64,000 bases of DNA from Hybos culiciformis (GCA_964007475.1 OZ023273.1:152130444-152194443); one strand, 5' to 3'; shown: positions 1 through 14,083, counted from the first letter of the stretch. The notes: a model not told the origin generated them from the sequence alone. Translations and numbers: made by a program.

Positions 1-1308
1 TAAATAAATATTACAAAGTATGGAAGTTAAATTTTGAATTTTTCTTAATTTTAATTTATTCTTAAATATACAATAAAACAATAAACATTTTCTATTGTTA
101 AATTGCATTTTGATTTAAAGCATTTTTTTTTTTAATTTTTTTGTATGAAGTCAACGAAATTCAAAAATCAAATTTTCAACTACAAACACATAAATTTAAA
201 ATTTTATTTCCTAACCTATAGTAATTTGATTAAAATTACATGGATTTAATGTAACTAATGTGAAATAGTTGACAACTAAAATCTTAAACAAATTTACTAA
301 TGTTCAAAAAATTTCCAAATTGTATATGTATACATTTATGTAAAGGATTTCCAGGATTTTTATGGAAAAAAATCACGATAACAAAAATTTAAATTAAAAA
401 ATTTAATAAGTATCAAATTTTTATATGATTAGGTTAGTTGACTAAGTAATTTTTTGTCAAAAAAATTATATTATTAAATATCTCTCTGATAATTTTTGAC
501 ATATTAGAGAAATTTCACGTATAAAATAATTTTTATTCTATCCATTTTTGTTTACTTTAACATATATTTTGCTCTTTTTTTCTGATTTTGTTAAAACGCT
601 TTTGATTAACATGATCTTCTTGAGAATCCACAAGAATCAAATAAAATCTTAATCATGATCATAAACTATGTTATTAATAATTCAATTTTGTACTTTCAAC
701 TCAGTGGGAAAGAAAACCAAAACAAAACAAAATATTTACTAAACATTTATCCGATAGTTTAACATAATTTTTTTTTGTAAAATGTAGCACAAAAGACCAC
801 ACACACATACAATATGTCCCAAGCCAAAAAAAATTATGATTCTTGTCTGTGATGATTATGAAAAAAAAAACAAAAAAAAACCTTTTTATTTTTTCGCTTG
901 ATTTTCATTTTATTTGAAAAAAAATATTCTTCATTCATTATTTGACAGAAATATTATTTTAATAGATACTTTTATGCTTCAGAGCATAAAATATGTAGCG
1001 AAATAAAGCATTAAATATTGTCTCATTAAAAACAATAAATTAATATTGTTTTTTCGAAAATTCGACCACTTAAGTATTTTGAACCAAAATTTTCACTTCT
1101 TTTTCTCTTCACATTTTATGTCCATCTATGTATATTCTAAATAAAAATACCCAATAATAAATTTGATGGGTTTCAAATGTTACGAGTCTTTCTTTGTTAA
1201 GGAACCCAATATTCGTTTAATATTTTGCTTAATTGTAAACTTCATTTGAAATATCCCATCAACTTTTTTTTAATTTTTTTCCTCTTAACCTCTGCTTGTA
1301 GCTTAATA

Positions 1309-1940
1309 TAGTAGATTACAACACATGTTAAGAAAATTTGTTATTATAACGAGTTGTGTATACACCAAAACAGATGGACACGCGTCAATACTTATATCAC
1401 GAGACCGTTAGTTCGAGTGATATATAATTGACAAGTGTCCATGTGTTTTTGTGTATATACAGAACAAGCTGTATAAAAAATTTTATTAACATGTTTTGTA
1501 TACTGTTTTAATGTGGATGTGAGAGGTAGTAGCAATCAATACATTTGCAATACAAAAAATAAACAAAAGTTCAAAATGAAGAAAGTAAATAAATAAAATT
1601 TGAAGTAAGTAAATAAAATTTACTTAATACGGATAATGTAAATAAAATTTACTTAATACGGATAATGTAAATAAAATTTACTGAATTAAATAATTACGTG
1701 TGTATGGATGCATGTAATATACCATTTACCGATCAAATTTTATTTATTTACTTACTTCATTTTGAACTTTTGTTTCTTTTTGCATTGCAAATGTATTGAT
1801 TGCAACTACCTCTCACATTAAAACAGTATACAAAACAATATAATAAAATTAATAAAATTAAAATTTGTTATACAGCTCGTTGTGTATATACACAACTCGT
1901 TGTAATAACAAATTTTGTTAACATGTGTTGTAATCTACTA
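1309..1940. mobile_element. Long inverted-repeat (foldback) element flanked by TA
   Basis: The ends are near-perfect inverted copies: TAGTAGATTACAACACATGT at 1309 and its reverse complement ending at 1940. TA dinucleotides flank both ends (1307-1308 and 1941-1942), which would fit a TA target duplication. The arms continue inward. Sequence at about 1490-1620 pairs with about 1734-1836 (for example GAGAGGTAGT against ACTACCTCTC). The left arm alone has an extra hairpin segment at about 1353-1460. The centre has a short direct repeat (about 1615-1690, period about 29). There is no coding capacity, so it is non-autonomous. A partial relative lies at 55629-55769. Confidence 0.75.
1615..1690. repeat. 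Tandem repeat, period about 29 bp
   Basis: The unit AAATTTACTTAATACGGATA plus about nine further bases occurs about two and a half times in a row. It sits at the centre of the foldback element 1309-1940. Confidence 0.7.
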
Positions 1941-3605
1941 TAAAGGAAGCTTGATTTTAGTTACTTGATTTAACTCAATGTATGTATGTGTTATATACAA
2001 TATATAAACTATTCAGAATACAACATATTACAACATTAATCTTTTTTAAATTAGCTGGTGTATAACTGCAACTTATGGAATAAATAAAATATAAATTAAA
2101 TCTTTTTAAATATACGGTGACAATTATGATCTTGTGGTTTTGTTGTTTAAAAATAAATTTTGAATGATATGTTTACAAAAAAAAACTATGTAGATGGGAA
2201 TTACATCATATGTAAGTTGTTGATTCTTGTCTATTTGGCAGATCGGTATGTCAATTTGACACTTTTATTCTGGTTTTATGTCAAATTAGCTGATGAATAT
2301 TAAATTGGGGTATTTTTAAAGGTATATCTTTATATTATTTTGGTCTTTTGTATCTTTTTTAATCTAAAATTATCTTTTATTTTCATTTTAAATAGAAGTC
2401 AAGTGAAAGTGTCACATTTATTTCTGGATGGGTATTTTTTTATTTATTTTTTGTATTAAGGATGATCGAGTGACAGATGTTTTACTTTTTTCTTAATGTA
2501 CGATTAAATAATATAAATATGATCGATTTATGTCAAAACATTTAATATCGAATATGTGCGGCTCTAAAACTATTGTTCGATTTGAAAGGGTGGGCTTAAA
2601 AATTATTAGAATTAATCCCAAAAGAAAATTTCATAGAAATTTTGATTGACATTATTTTTAAATAATAATTTAGGACCATAATAAGAGTTTGATCGAATTA
2701 CATCTTTTAGTAGAATTAAACGGATAATTTTATCAAAGTTAGTTCTTAAATTTAAAAAATTTTAAAAAGATGATTTTTTAAATTCTAAGGATATTTAACA
2801 CTGAAATCATTATCTACCATCGTCTGAGTTGATAACAAGGAAGTGAGAAAATAATATAATTCATATTAATACTGTAGGAGATCTGTGCTTCATCTTTGGG
2901 GGCGGTTGTCGGTTTCATGTCAGTACGAGCGCAATATTTTATAAGTTTCTCATACTGTTTTGCAGACTTAATGAAATGAAAAATATGAAAATTAAAATGA
3001 AATTGTATCAATATTACCAGACATTTATGATTATTACTTTTTAGCATGTACATTAGATATTTTTTTTTATTTTTTTATTTCAGGATCTAAAAAGTTACAA
3101 CGTTACAAGGCACCTGAATTGAACCTGCTGTATAAATAATTCATTTATTTCAATTTTATAATTAAAGATAGGAAAAACACCAATTCAATATTAAAATAAT
3201 TTTGTCTTGATAATATTATAAATAAAAACTAAAAAAAAAAAATTAACATAAATTTTAAAGCAAATTTTAATCAAAATCAAAATTAAGTGTCATAATAAAA
3301 CCAAGGATATTTTATAGAAACTATAACGGTATATTCAAATAACATCACTGTAGAGGTGTAGATAACATCGAACTTTGAATGCCTTTTGTTTGATATCCAA
3401 TAAAAAAAAAATACTAAATTTTTATCGAAGTCTTATGTTCATGTTTTAATATATGTTTCATATACATGCTTAATATAGATATAATCATAATTTTTTTGTA
3501 CCATCAACATTTATTGTCGACATATTGCAGAAAATACAGACAAAATTCAGTTGAAGCTTAATAAAAAGTAATCTTCTCCGTTTTCTTTCGAATAATATGT
3601 ACAGT

Positions 3606-3733
3606 ACATCCCAATTGACCAGATTTGGAACATTTTGACCATTGTACTCAATATACCAAGGAATCCAAGAAATCTTCATTTACAATTTCCATGGAGATCC
3701 ATTTGATCCTACTGAAATGGTCAATTGGGATAA
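3606..3733. repeat. Short inverted repeat
   Basis: ATCCCAATTGACCA at about 3608-3621 is matched by its reverse complement TGGTCAATTGGGAT at about 3718-3731. The roughly 100 bases between are not otherwise recognisable. It could be the remains of a small palindromic element. Confidence 0.4.
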
Positions 3734-3844
3734 GATGTTTTACAAAAACGCATTTTAACTGTTTACTCCTACATTTTTAAAAATAGAATTTTAATTTTCT
3801 GTAGATCTAGTGAGTAGACACAAGTAAACTAAGCAATTTACATA

Positions 3845-4012
3845 ATGACGCGGTCTTTATTTCATCTATTTAGATAATAAAAAAAGTTCGAAGTATTTAA
3901 AGTATTTAAATAAAGTATTTAAGTATTTAAGTATTTAAATAAAAAAAGTTCGAAGTATTTACAAGTATTTAAATAACATTCATATTAACATTACATAGAT
4001 GAAATAAATTGC
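3845..4012. repeat. Tandem AAGTATTTAAAT array inside a short inverted repeat
   Basis: Between about 3890 and 3975 the units AAAGTTCGAAGTATTTA and AAGTATTTAAAT are repeated several times. On either side, TTATTTCATCTAT (about 3857) and ATAGATGAAATAA (about 3996) are inverted copies, and GCAATTTA/AAATTGC lie just beyond. It may be a small element with an expanded core, or a microsatellite-like expansion. Confidence 0.5.
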
Positions 4013-5783
4013 CTGAAATTTTCTTAAAGCACCTGAACTGCACACATAAAATTACTGCATATGATTGAAATCAAATTTTTGAAATTTACATTTCAATTAA
4101 ATATAAAATTTATTTCTTAAAAATTTAATAAAATTGTCAGCACGTTTTTATTATAATAAAAGCAAAATTTCATATGAATGGATTGAGAATTGGTTTTATT
4201 ATCATATTAATAATTGTACGTAATTCTTTTTAAATTAAACATTTTAAATAATCAAAACTTTTGAATGGAATTCATTTAAAAGGATAAAGTATAATAATCA
4301 TATATGTGATTAAAAAAAACAATTATACTATATATGTTCCAATAGGACCCTAAGCTGTTTGACTTAAAATGATTCGTAAATCCATTTGGTCGACGGTCCC
4401 TCCTGAGAGCATGATAAAACTATTTGTAATACCAACAAGCATGTATATAAAGAGGAATCAGTCCCATACAAAAAAAAGAATTAAAATAGTGAAACAAAAA
4501 ATCCATATCACAACCCCATGAGCTTTTTTTTTGTATTTTTTGAGAATTCCACTCTCACGAAGGCTTTTAAAACTTTCAAAATAACAACAGTTCTATACAA
4601 AAAGTTTTATCACATCTAAGAAGTTAAAAAAACACGACGACGGTTACCGAAAGTTTTTGATTGTTTGATTCTTTTGTCAAAATTTTCAAAACTATGAGTC
4701 TCTGACATAGATTGCTATTTAATTTTTTTTTTAATGAATATACTACTAAAATAAATTTAAATTGGATTTAAATTGCTTTAGGTCAGATATTTTAATTTTT
4801 TTTTAATTTTCGATTGAATGAATTTATATCAATTGTACATTTTTTTGTAGTTTTTTTAATGTTTCAATAGCATATTAACACGTAGAAAATTGCTTTCAAA
4901 AAATAAAATGTAAATGATAAAATTAACAATAAAAATAATAAAACGCATGAAATAATAACAAAAAAAAAAAAACTGGCGGCAACTTTCAAGAACCTATCAT
5001 CAAGTCTTAACCTTAATAAATCATTTTAATGTTTTTAAAGCTACCCGCCTTTGTTTTTATTTTTAAATTTTCTGTTTCTGCTTTAAAGCTCTCTAAAAAG
5101 AATGACACTTAAAGGTGGAAATAAATTAAAATTATTTCAATGCATTATTTAGATTCTTTTTATGAAGCTATGAAGTATACTGATAATTATTTACCATATT
5201 TTAACTTATAGCTATAGTGTATACTAATATACAACCTTTGTATTTAAATTTTAGTTGGATAAATAATTTGCCCGGCCAAAAGATAATCATAAAATATATT
5301 TTTTTTAATTTTATCCCTTTTCTTAAACAAAATTAAGTTGACTATTTTTTATAATTACTAAGAATAACTTCAATATCAGTACTGTTTATTTAAATAAAAT
5401 ATTTATTCCAAAAGATCAAATGATAATTCACATCTATTCTTACACCATTCTCATCTAAATCCTTCTTTAGATGCTACTTGTATAGGAATTGTAGAGGCGG
5501 ACAGAAATATAGAAACTTAACAAAATTAAACCAATCGCGAAAAAAATTAAAATTATAATATGGAAAACAGTCTCCATTCTATCATAAATTTCCACAATTT
5601 ATATCTAGGAATATGTAGGTATTTGGTTTTAAAAAAAATAATCCTTGGTAAATTTGCATTCTTTCACTTTTACCTATTTAAATCTCATATCACTTTTTGG
5701 TCTTTTGGGCAATGCGCATTTTGTTTAAAATTGTAATAAAAATTAATTTCCATACTTCTTCTTATGAAGCTGAACAGTAAACC

Positions 5784-6081
5784 CAGTGCTTTTTTTGGAA
5801 AAAAATATTTGCCGGAACGCTCTATTATTTTTAATTCTATAGAAGGAAAACTGATACAGAAACTGAATTTAATTTATTGAATAATTATCATTTATTATAA
5901 GAAAAAATAATTTTAAAATTAAAAGTTTTTATTAGATAAAAATTATCGTTAATTACGATTTTTTCTCATGAGAAAAATAACGACAATTTTTTAAATCTAA
6001 TAAAAATTGATTTTTTATTTTTTATTTAATTTATATTTACCGGAGCTGCGCTCCGGTGAGCTCCGGCACAAAAAAGCCCTG
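5784..6081. mobile_element. Non-autonomous hAT element with perfect 8-bp target duplication
   Basis: The 298-bp element begins CAGTGCTTTTTTTGG and ends with the complement of CAGGGCTTTTTTGTGCCGG, so the ends are imperfect inverted repeats of hAT type. An identical 8-bp sequence, AGTAAACC, flanks it at 5776-5783 and 6082-6089. A second inner inverted repeat (about 5920-6010) and a GC-rich palindrome (CCGGAGCTGCGCTCCGG) at about 6041 lie inside. It has no transposase, so it would need one supplied in trans. Confidence 0.85.
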
Positions 6082-7774
6082 AGTAAACCTATTTCAAATT
6101 AAAAAAAAATTAACTTACTTGTATTATGTATATGTCTCCCAAAAAAGTTTAATGATGTTTTGAAAAAATTTTAATCTTTTTTTTATTTTCTAAACTTAAT
6201 GGAAATACTTTTACAACTATTGATAATTGAAATATGAATGAAATAAACCCTCAAGCTGTCTCATTCAATTGTAAATAAATAAAAGGACATATACTGAATC
6301 TAACAATCAAAAAATATAAATTTGAAAACTTGGGATGGAATTCAAAACATAGTCAAAACAAACGTACTAGGTTTTATATGATAAAAAATAAAGTAGATGC
6401 AAGAAAAGTTGTGGAATTAATTCTTAATATAAGATTTTGTTTTGCTCAGAATTAATATTATCATTCTAATTTATAGTACAGGAGGGAACATAAAATTTTC
6501 TGCGAATTAACATAAAACCATTGCAAAAATAAAAGGAAAAATTACTCAGCTCTAATTAACAACCAATCAACAGTTTCTTTGTATAATGAAACTTGTTTTT
6601 TGATGCATTTTGTATGCATGTTACATACATTATAAATTTTAATAATAAATTAATAATCATAACAAATCGAATAAATAATTATTTATGTTTTTTTGATTCT
6701 TTTACAAATTTTTTTTTTACACTATTTATTAAAGACGGCATTTTAAAGAAGGTTTTAACAAATATTATTTCTTCGTGATATCTCTTATCAAAGAAAAACA
6801 GTAAAATTGTTAACGAAATTTTAATTAATTAGTACGAGCAATTAATAATATTGGTTTTTATGTTTACCTGCATTTATCATTCAGAATATAATTTCGGTAT
6901 TTATCGTTTGGTATTTACATTCCAATAAAGTCTTATGTAAAATTACATCGCTTAACAACATTTTATTCGCTGCTAAATTAAAATTTGACTAATACATCTA
7001 ACTATATATATTTGATAATTTTAAATAATTATTTTATTAAAGGTCGATTTTATCAGCAAAATAAATTAAATGAAATCAATTTCAAATTCGAGGTAGTACT
7101 TTATTGGAGAAAATATATTACTATTTAAAAAAAAAAACAGGAAACATACGAGTTTGTTAAAACCATTTTATAATCACAATTCAATCCACATATTTCCATC
7201 ATGAGTAATTATTTTTATTACATGTAATGTGCAAATAATTTCAACTGCAATAATTTGAATTACCAAAGAAAAAAAATGTTTTTGAATTTTGTAAAAAAAA
7301 TGCTGCTGATTGCGGAAGAGTAAAATGTTGAAAATTATCCTTCTATTTTAGTAATGATAAATGCCGGCATTTCAATTCAACATCAAAGATAAATTAGATG
7401 CTCTATAATTTAGACAAACCGACACATGTGTAAGTGATAATGCTGGCAAAAAAAACTTTTGATTTCAAGAAAACAAAAAAGAATATGTTCGCATTATAAG
7501 GAAAATTACATAACTATTGGCCATCTTATACCTTGTCTACACCAAAAATGAATCAAACTTTAATCCCATCTTAGTCCTATGACTCAAACCTTGCTATGCA
7601 TTTACACAAGGTTTACTCCAAGAAAGTGGGATGTGAAAATTAGAATCGAGGGGGTGCCGTTTTTTTTGGTATATTATATATTTTTTTTTATTCCAGAATT
7701 ACCTTCCTTTTATCGAAATAATTAATACAATAATTAAAAACACTGGCTGAAACCGAATTTAATTATTTTCTAAT

Positions 7775-7923
7775 AACTTCGCTACACTTACGAACCATGA
7801 ATTTCTTAGTTGAAAATCGGTTGGCGAATGGGGTGACACACTTACAACTTCGCTACACTTCAGGTTTCGAACCATGAATTTCTTGGTTTGAAAATCGGTT
7901 GGCGAATGGGGTGACACACTTAA
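7775..7923. repeat. Two tandem units of about 71-78 bp with CTTCGCTACACTT motif
   Basis: Unit 1 (7775-7845) and unit 2 (7846-7923) both run from AACTTCGCTACACTT through GAACCATGAATTTCTT and AATCGGTTGGCGAATGGGGT to GACACACTTA. Unit 2 has a few extra bases. The lead motif recurs at 8293-8307 and, inverted, at 8438-8452 in the adjacent palindrome, so both belong to one repeat family. Confidence 0.75.
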
Positions 7924-8172
7924 TAAAAGATGGTTTGGAATGAAATTTAAAAAAAAAATTTTTAATGAAGAAAAACTGGAAAATAAAAATAATATTAAAT
8001 TTTTTTTTAAAATATTTTGAATTTTTATTTTTTTTGACAACCGACAATCTATTATTTTTTTTTTTTATATTGAAGCATTTTAAAGCATGATTTTTTCTGT
8101 AAATTTTCTGCAAATTGAAAGGTTATACCTTTTTTTTTTTAAATGCAATAAAACTATGTAGTAAAATTTCTA

Positions 8173-8436
8173 GGTTTGTGTCGAACCTACTTTCAAAACA
8201 TGAAAAAATAAAATAAAAATTTATATGGCAAACCAAGTACCAAACACAGAACGAACCTATTTTTTTCTGCAAAACATGGAATTCAATGTTATAACTTCGC
8301 TACACTTCGGGTTAAATACACAGAATTCCATGTTTTGCTGAAAAAAATGGGTTCGTTCTGTGTTTGTTACTTGGTTTGCCATATACATTTTTTTTTTTTT
8401 TTTCATGGTTTGAAAGTAGGTTATTACAAACAAACC
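8173..8436. repeat. Large palindrome with arms of about 112 bp
   Basis: The left arm (8173-8284) is the imperfect reverse complement of the right arm (8323-8436). Paired examples are GCAAAACATGGAATTC with GAATTCCATGTTTTGC and ATGGCAAACCAAGTA with TACTTGGTTTGCCAT. The 38-bp centre carries AACTTCGCTACACTTCGGGT, and the inverted form AACCTGAAGTGTAGCGAAG follows the right arm. No coding potential was recognised. It is probably part of an uncharacterised foldback or MITE family shared with 7775-7923. Confidence 0.75.
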
Positions 8437-10835
8437 TGAAGTGTAGCGAAGCTATAAACAACAAATTTTTTTTTTTTTTTTTTGAAATTTACACTCATAT
8501 TTTTTATATTTTAACCCCACAAAACAATTCCTTATTTTGCCCCAATAACATTCAATTTAAATTTATCCCTGAAAATTTTGTCGTATTGGTCGAACTTGTA
8601 ATCCCAGAAATTTTTTTATATAAAAATTTGAGCTCAATCTGCGTCGTATGACTTGGTGGAAGTAAACGCCGTATTAATAAATATAGTGAACCAAAGAAAA
8701 AATTTATTTTATAAAGAAAAACACAAACACTTAAGATAAGAGAGGTTTTATTATAGCGAGGTTTATGAGCCCTGAAATAAATCTTGAAAACAATTACTAT
8801 ATTCAACCAAATATTATAAAAATAAAAAATGTATAACCAAGTCTGATACTGTGATTTATAATATTTGGGCATTCTAAAATTTTTTGATTTAAAACACATT
8901 TTTCGAAATTTTCTCGATACGATACGATATTTACTTTTTTTTTTAACTAATAAAATTTAGTAATTAAAGTGAATTAGTTTCTTGTTTATATTTTTGTGTC
9001 ATTATTATTCTTAAAATTGTAAGCAATAATTGATTTGTTCCCCTATTGACTTGGGAACATTTTCGATTAAATGGCTAAAAATAAATCTTTTAACATATTA
9101 CATATCTGAAAAGTATTTGACCTGAGGGCCTCAGGTAATCATCATGGAATACATCAAAATGAAAATTGTTTTCACACTCAAGCGTAGGTAAGAAAAAAAG
9201 AAAACGAAATGTAGATATACGCAATAAGAAGGAAGATCGCACAATGATAATGATGAGCATATCTGGGATGGTAATATCGCTGCAAATATATAGTTATTAA
9301 ACATATTTCTTAGGTAATTATATGTGCAACGCACATGTATATTCTATATTGTAGTTTTTTTGTTTTATATGCATATAATATATATTTTTTATACTATGAT
9401 ATCATAGGAAATGCTTCAACATTTTAGTAAGTACATAATGTACAAATTGCAACAGTTTTTTAATTTTTAGTATGAGTAAAATTATATGATAAATATTGTC
9501 GTTACCTTATTTTTTAAATAAGGTTTATTAAAAAACCAAAGCATGCCTACTTTTTTACTTTATGATTCTTTAGGTTAACCGACGTCTGTTTTTAATTCGA
9601 ACGTTCCAATATTTTTAAATATTAGCATTTTATTCCACAACTTAATAATTTCTTACTATACCAAATATTTCTTGCTTTTTTGATAGTAGAAGTATTGGTA
9701 AATGAGCTTGGTCTCAAATCGTTTCGAATAAAATTAACTTCAAATTGGGCTATCAGAAAAATTTAAATAACATTTATGCGAATATGGACAAATTTTCTTA
9801 TATTATTGTGATCATCCATCGTACATTTTTATTAATTTTTCGAAGCCTCAAGTTTTTGTATTGTATTATTATGATTTTATAATATTCTATGATTATGATT
9901 TTATAATATTCAAGAATTATACTGTAAATAATTCCTGATAAATTATTGTAGGGTTCAATTTATTTGTATAAAACTTTATACAAATAAACTAGTTCAGCGG
10001 CTACTTTTTTTTTTTTTTGCATATTTTGTATATTTTAGACAGTAGCCAAATCGTGCTACGAAATAAAAACAAGAAAAAAGTTTTTTTATTTAGACATTTG
10101 TAAATCAGAAAATAAAAATAACATTTTCAATACTACAACCGTTCGTCGTGTAGTAATTTTGTCGAGTTATTCTTGTAGCATTTATTTAGGATTATAGAAT
10201 AATATACAAAAAAAAATTAGCACCTTAAATATCCCTATTCTCAAAGTTTTTTTTTACTTTTTTTGAAATTTTTATTTGGAATAATTTTTTCTTAATACAT
10301 AAATGTCCTAAATTATTGCATTTTTTTATTAAATTCGCTCATAGTTTCGTAGATTCATAGGTAGGGTTCATTTAATTAATCATAAAAAAAATTATTTATT
10401 TTTTGATTTTGTTTCCTGTAAATAATTTTTGAACTAGGCGATGGAAAAAAAGAAATTTTGCTCATAATTTTCGTAATAAAAAGCAAAAACTCTAGAGTGA
10501 ATGAGAAAATGGCATTGACAAATCATTCATTTACAAGGAATTTTGATTTTTTTACAATATTTTATATTTTTTTTTAAATTTCCATGATAAGTAATTAATT
10601 AATAAATAAAAAATTAAAATTTTCTTGCGGGCTCTAGAGATTTCAAAAACCATCATTTTAAGGCTATTTTGAGCCCTCTTCGTTCAATAGGTCAAAAATT
10701 ATAGAATAAAGCATAAAAAGAAATCTACGGCGATCCGCTGTAGTTAAATGCTGCATATTTTGTGTACATTAGTAATTTCGTAAAATACATATACAAAATT
10801 TAATTGAACACCACGTATTATTAAAACGTTATAGC

Positions 10836-11276
10836 CAGTGCCATCCTAACCAATGTGCTAACTGTGCTATAGCACATAGGCGCCAAAATATAAGAGGCGC
10901 AAAATAATAACAATATGTAATTAAATAACATTCACAAAAAAACCAAAACGAAATCTGTGCTGGAAATTCCAAGTTCGAAAATTTGCTTGTATGTTTTTTC
11001 ATGTTTTATTTTTGGTTTAATTTTCACTACATTGTTTTAATTCTATTGATTTCCTTGGAATATTAGTTATATTATAAAAAAAAATTATATGTAATGAAAT
11101 TTTAAATAAATAAATATATAATAAGATATAAGTCTTTAATTAATTAAAAATTATATGTAATGAAATTTTAAATAAATAAATATATAATAACATATAAGTC
11201 TTTAATTAATTTTTCTTTGATATGAGCGCCAGGAAATTATTAGCACTTAGGTACGAAATATGTTAATACGGCACTG
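10836..11276. mobile_element. Non-autonomous hAT element with perfect 8-bp target duplication
   Basis: The 441-bp element starts CAGTGCC and ends GGCACTG. The identical octamer GTTATAGC flanks it at 10828-10835 and 11277-11284. Subterminal GGCGCC (left) and GAGCGCC (right) are typical of hAT ends. A 66-bp direct tandem duplication (11081-11146 and 11147-11212) fills much of the inside. No transposase is present. Confidence 0.87.
11081..11212. repeat. 66-bp tandem duplication
   Basis: Two nearly identical 66-bp units begin AAAATTATATGTAATGAAAT and differ at about one base (AAGATATAAG against AACATATAAG). They lie within the hAT element 10836-11276, so the duplication may have happened before or after insertion. 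Confidence 0.8.
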
Positions 11277-13559
11277 GTTATAGCTCAACTTTTTGAAAAC
11301 AAGCTGACTCTTGAAGTATTATTATACCTATTTAATTGATTAAAGCAACTTAATTTTAAAATATAATGACAAATATAATGTAATAATTCTAATCATATTT
11401 CATACATAAATTGGTGAAATTTAAAAATTAAGCAAACATATCTTTTTTAAATAAGCATTAAACATTTTTTTCATATTTTTAAATTTTTAATGTTGTCTCC
11501 GTAAAATTTAGAGAAAGAGTAGATGATATCTTTAAATATTACTTTTTTAATTTTCAAGTATATATCAAAAGAAATATAAAAAAATCCTTTTCCACTTAAA
11601 ATGCAGATAAAATTTTATTTCAAAATATTTATTCGCCACGCACCAAATCCTGTTAAGCAAATCAGTGGAACGCAATTTTAAAATAAGTTTTTTGTTTTAT
11701 TTTCTATTTTAAAGTTTATTATCCTTTTCGGTGTGATTTGTTTTTTAAATAAAAATATAAACAAATGCTGTCTCCACAGCAGGATAACAACAGTGAGAAT
11801 GCCTTAAAAACTAACACCCCTTTGCGTAAACAACAAGCAAAATAAAATAAATATCCTTGCAAGTGAATAATAGATTTGCCGCTTCTATCTTTCAAAGTTG
11901 GAAAAAAATATTAAAGCATAATTTAACAAGGAAAACATTAAAATTTAAATCAATGAGGGTTAAAAAAAACACAACTGCGTTCTGGGCAATTTTGCACTAC
12001 GGCAAACAGAATTTTTTTTACTTTTATCTATTAGATTTTAATACATCAACATAAAGTCAATAAATTCATTATAAACTTCTTTCCAGAACAAATTAGGTAA
12101 ATTGGACTAAAGATAATACGTTTCTCAGATGCTTTATTTCACAAAAAAACTTATAATTTGAAGTTCTGCCAAATCATTCTCATTCAAATTGCCTATCGTC
12201 AGTTCAAAAAAATATTATAATTGGAATTAAAATATCATTTAAAAGTTTTTTAAATATTTTTAACTTAAATCATAAGTTTCTACGGCTGCTTTAATCGTAT
12301 TTTGATGATGGAAATACCAATACCAAACCAATACAGAAGCATAATTAGTGTAACTAGAAGTCAAAAATCTATGCTATGCTATTGTTGAGAAATTTTTTTA
12401 CATTACCCGGATATATTAGTATACTTACATTTTTTTCAATGAAAAATTGTAATTATTAATTTCAGCGTGTGAATAAATTTTATGAATTAAATTCGGGTTG
12501 GCATCTTTATTAAAATTTGATCTTTCTACCTCTGCTGGCACCTAATAATTACAAGGTTTAATTTCAATATAACGAAAATTTGTGAGCTTCAATCAAATTT
12601 TCACACGTTTTTTTTAAAATAATGTAAAATTTGGATATAATGCCCTTCTTTTACTAATACTAAAGGCAAACGAAAGGACCACACACAATACAGAATAAAA
12701 TCTTTATACATTTTTGTAAAAAAATACTCAATTTAAAACTTTTTCTTCAGGAATAATTGTTTTGTTTTCCTTAAAGAAAATCATATTAATGAACAACCTT
12801 GAGTTTTACAGATTAATATTTTTTAACTGACAAAATTGAATTAAAAGAAATACCCATCAAAAATAATTGGGAAATAAAATTTTCATTGAGGAAATCTGAA
12901 AATGTCAAGAGTCTTTACCCAAGTCAAATGTCAAATGGATCAAGAAAAATAATTGTTTTTTTCTTATAAAAAATATCTGATTTCATAATTATATAAAATT
13001 TAACAAAAAAAAAATCGTTATTAAATATGTAAGTCCTTGCTTCCATGTCCTTCCTAAATATTTCACATTCTTCTTTGATTTAGTCTAAAGGTCCTTTCTA
13101 CAATAAGCTGACTCATTATTATCTGCTGTGTAAACATGTAAGTATTATCAAAATAATTTTTAAATATCAACATAATGCATATAGATTTTCTTTGTGCTAC
13201 ATTCTATAAATAAGAATAATACTGAATAAAATTCGAAATAATAAAATAACATTATCATAAATATATTTTATATATGTATTTACAATCCGGATTGAAAAAT
13301 AGTCTAATTTTATTTAAATATAAATTGTAGAAAAACATTTTTCGTAAACAGTCTAAAATTTTACGGTGATTAAGTAATTTGGTAATGTGTTTCATAAATA
13401 TTTTTATTTTTTGATCTTCAAGTGTAGAAGAGATTTACTTTTATGATAACACAACAACATTGCTTTAAAAAAATTTTTAATAAATTTTTTATTTATTGAA
13501 ATTTTTCTGGTATCATTTTTAATTTAAAAATATTATATTTATAAATTTCATAGACAAAA

Positions 13560-13597
13560 GTTCTTTCAAGTTCAAAAGTTCTTTCAAGTTCATTTTT
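13560..13597. repeat. 19-bp tandem duplication
   Basis: AAAGTTCTTTCAAGTTC is repeated back to back. It is a simple local duplication with no function evident. Confidence 0.6.
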
Positions 13598-13921
13598 AAA
13601 TTTTCACGTTGCTCTTTTAAAACTTTTAATTGTATTTTTCAATATTGCGTATTCTTCGAATGGTTCTTTCAAATAATCTTCAAACAAAATATTAATTGCG
13701 CTTTTTTATTTTTTATAAGTTTTCTTTTTATAATAGGTATTAAGTTTTTTCACAATATAATATACCGAAAATAAAACAGATTCAGTTTAAAGATTTTTTT
13801 GTAACCTTTATTTTTTAAAATATATTCAGATATTCCGTTTGGGCTCCACATATTGTAATTATTTTATATTTATGTAATTATAATAGTAAGATTTGAAAAC
13901 ATAGTTCTATCGTTAAAAGAA

Positions 13922-14083
13922 AGGGCTATCGAGTGGTCAAAAAATAGTTCCAACTCCGACCTCGACTGCTCGACCGCTAAAATTTTCAAAGACCGACTTA
14001 ATTTTTATCTTGAAGTCGGAGTCCGGAGTTTGTGCAGCGACCCCGACTCTGTTATAAACATCAATTCCGACTCCACAGCCCTA
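13922..14083. mobile_element. Degraded short DNA element of the GGGCTGTGGAGTCGG type
   Basis: The right end is the complement of TAGGGCTGTGGAGTCGGAAT and the left end begins AGGGCTATCGAGTGG. The interior is full of GACTCCGACT/AGTCGGAGTC runs and is much more GC-rich than its surroundings. Elements with AGGGCTGTGGAGTCGG ends are widespread in animal genomes and are generally assigned to hAT-like families. No clean target duplication was found, so the copy is old or truncated. Confidence 0.6.

Noticed and set aside
7759..8113. Open frames of 86 and 93 codons on the minus strand
   Set aside because: They translate the tandem repeat units and poly-A/T tracts, and are not protein-like.
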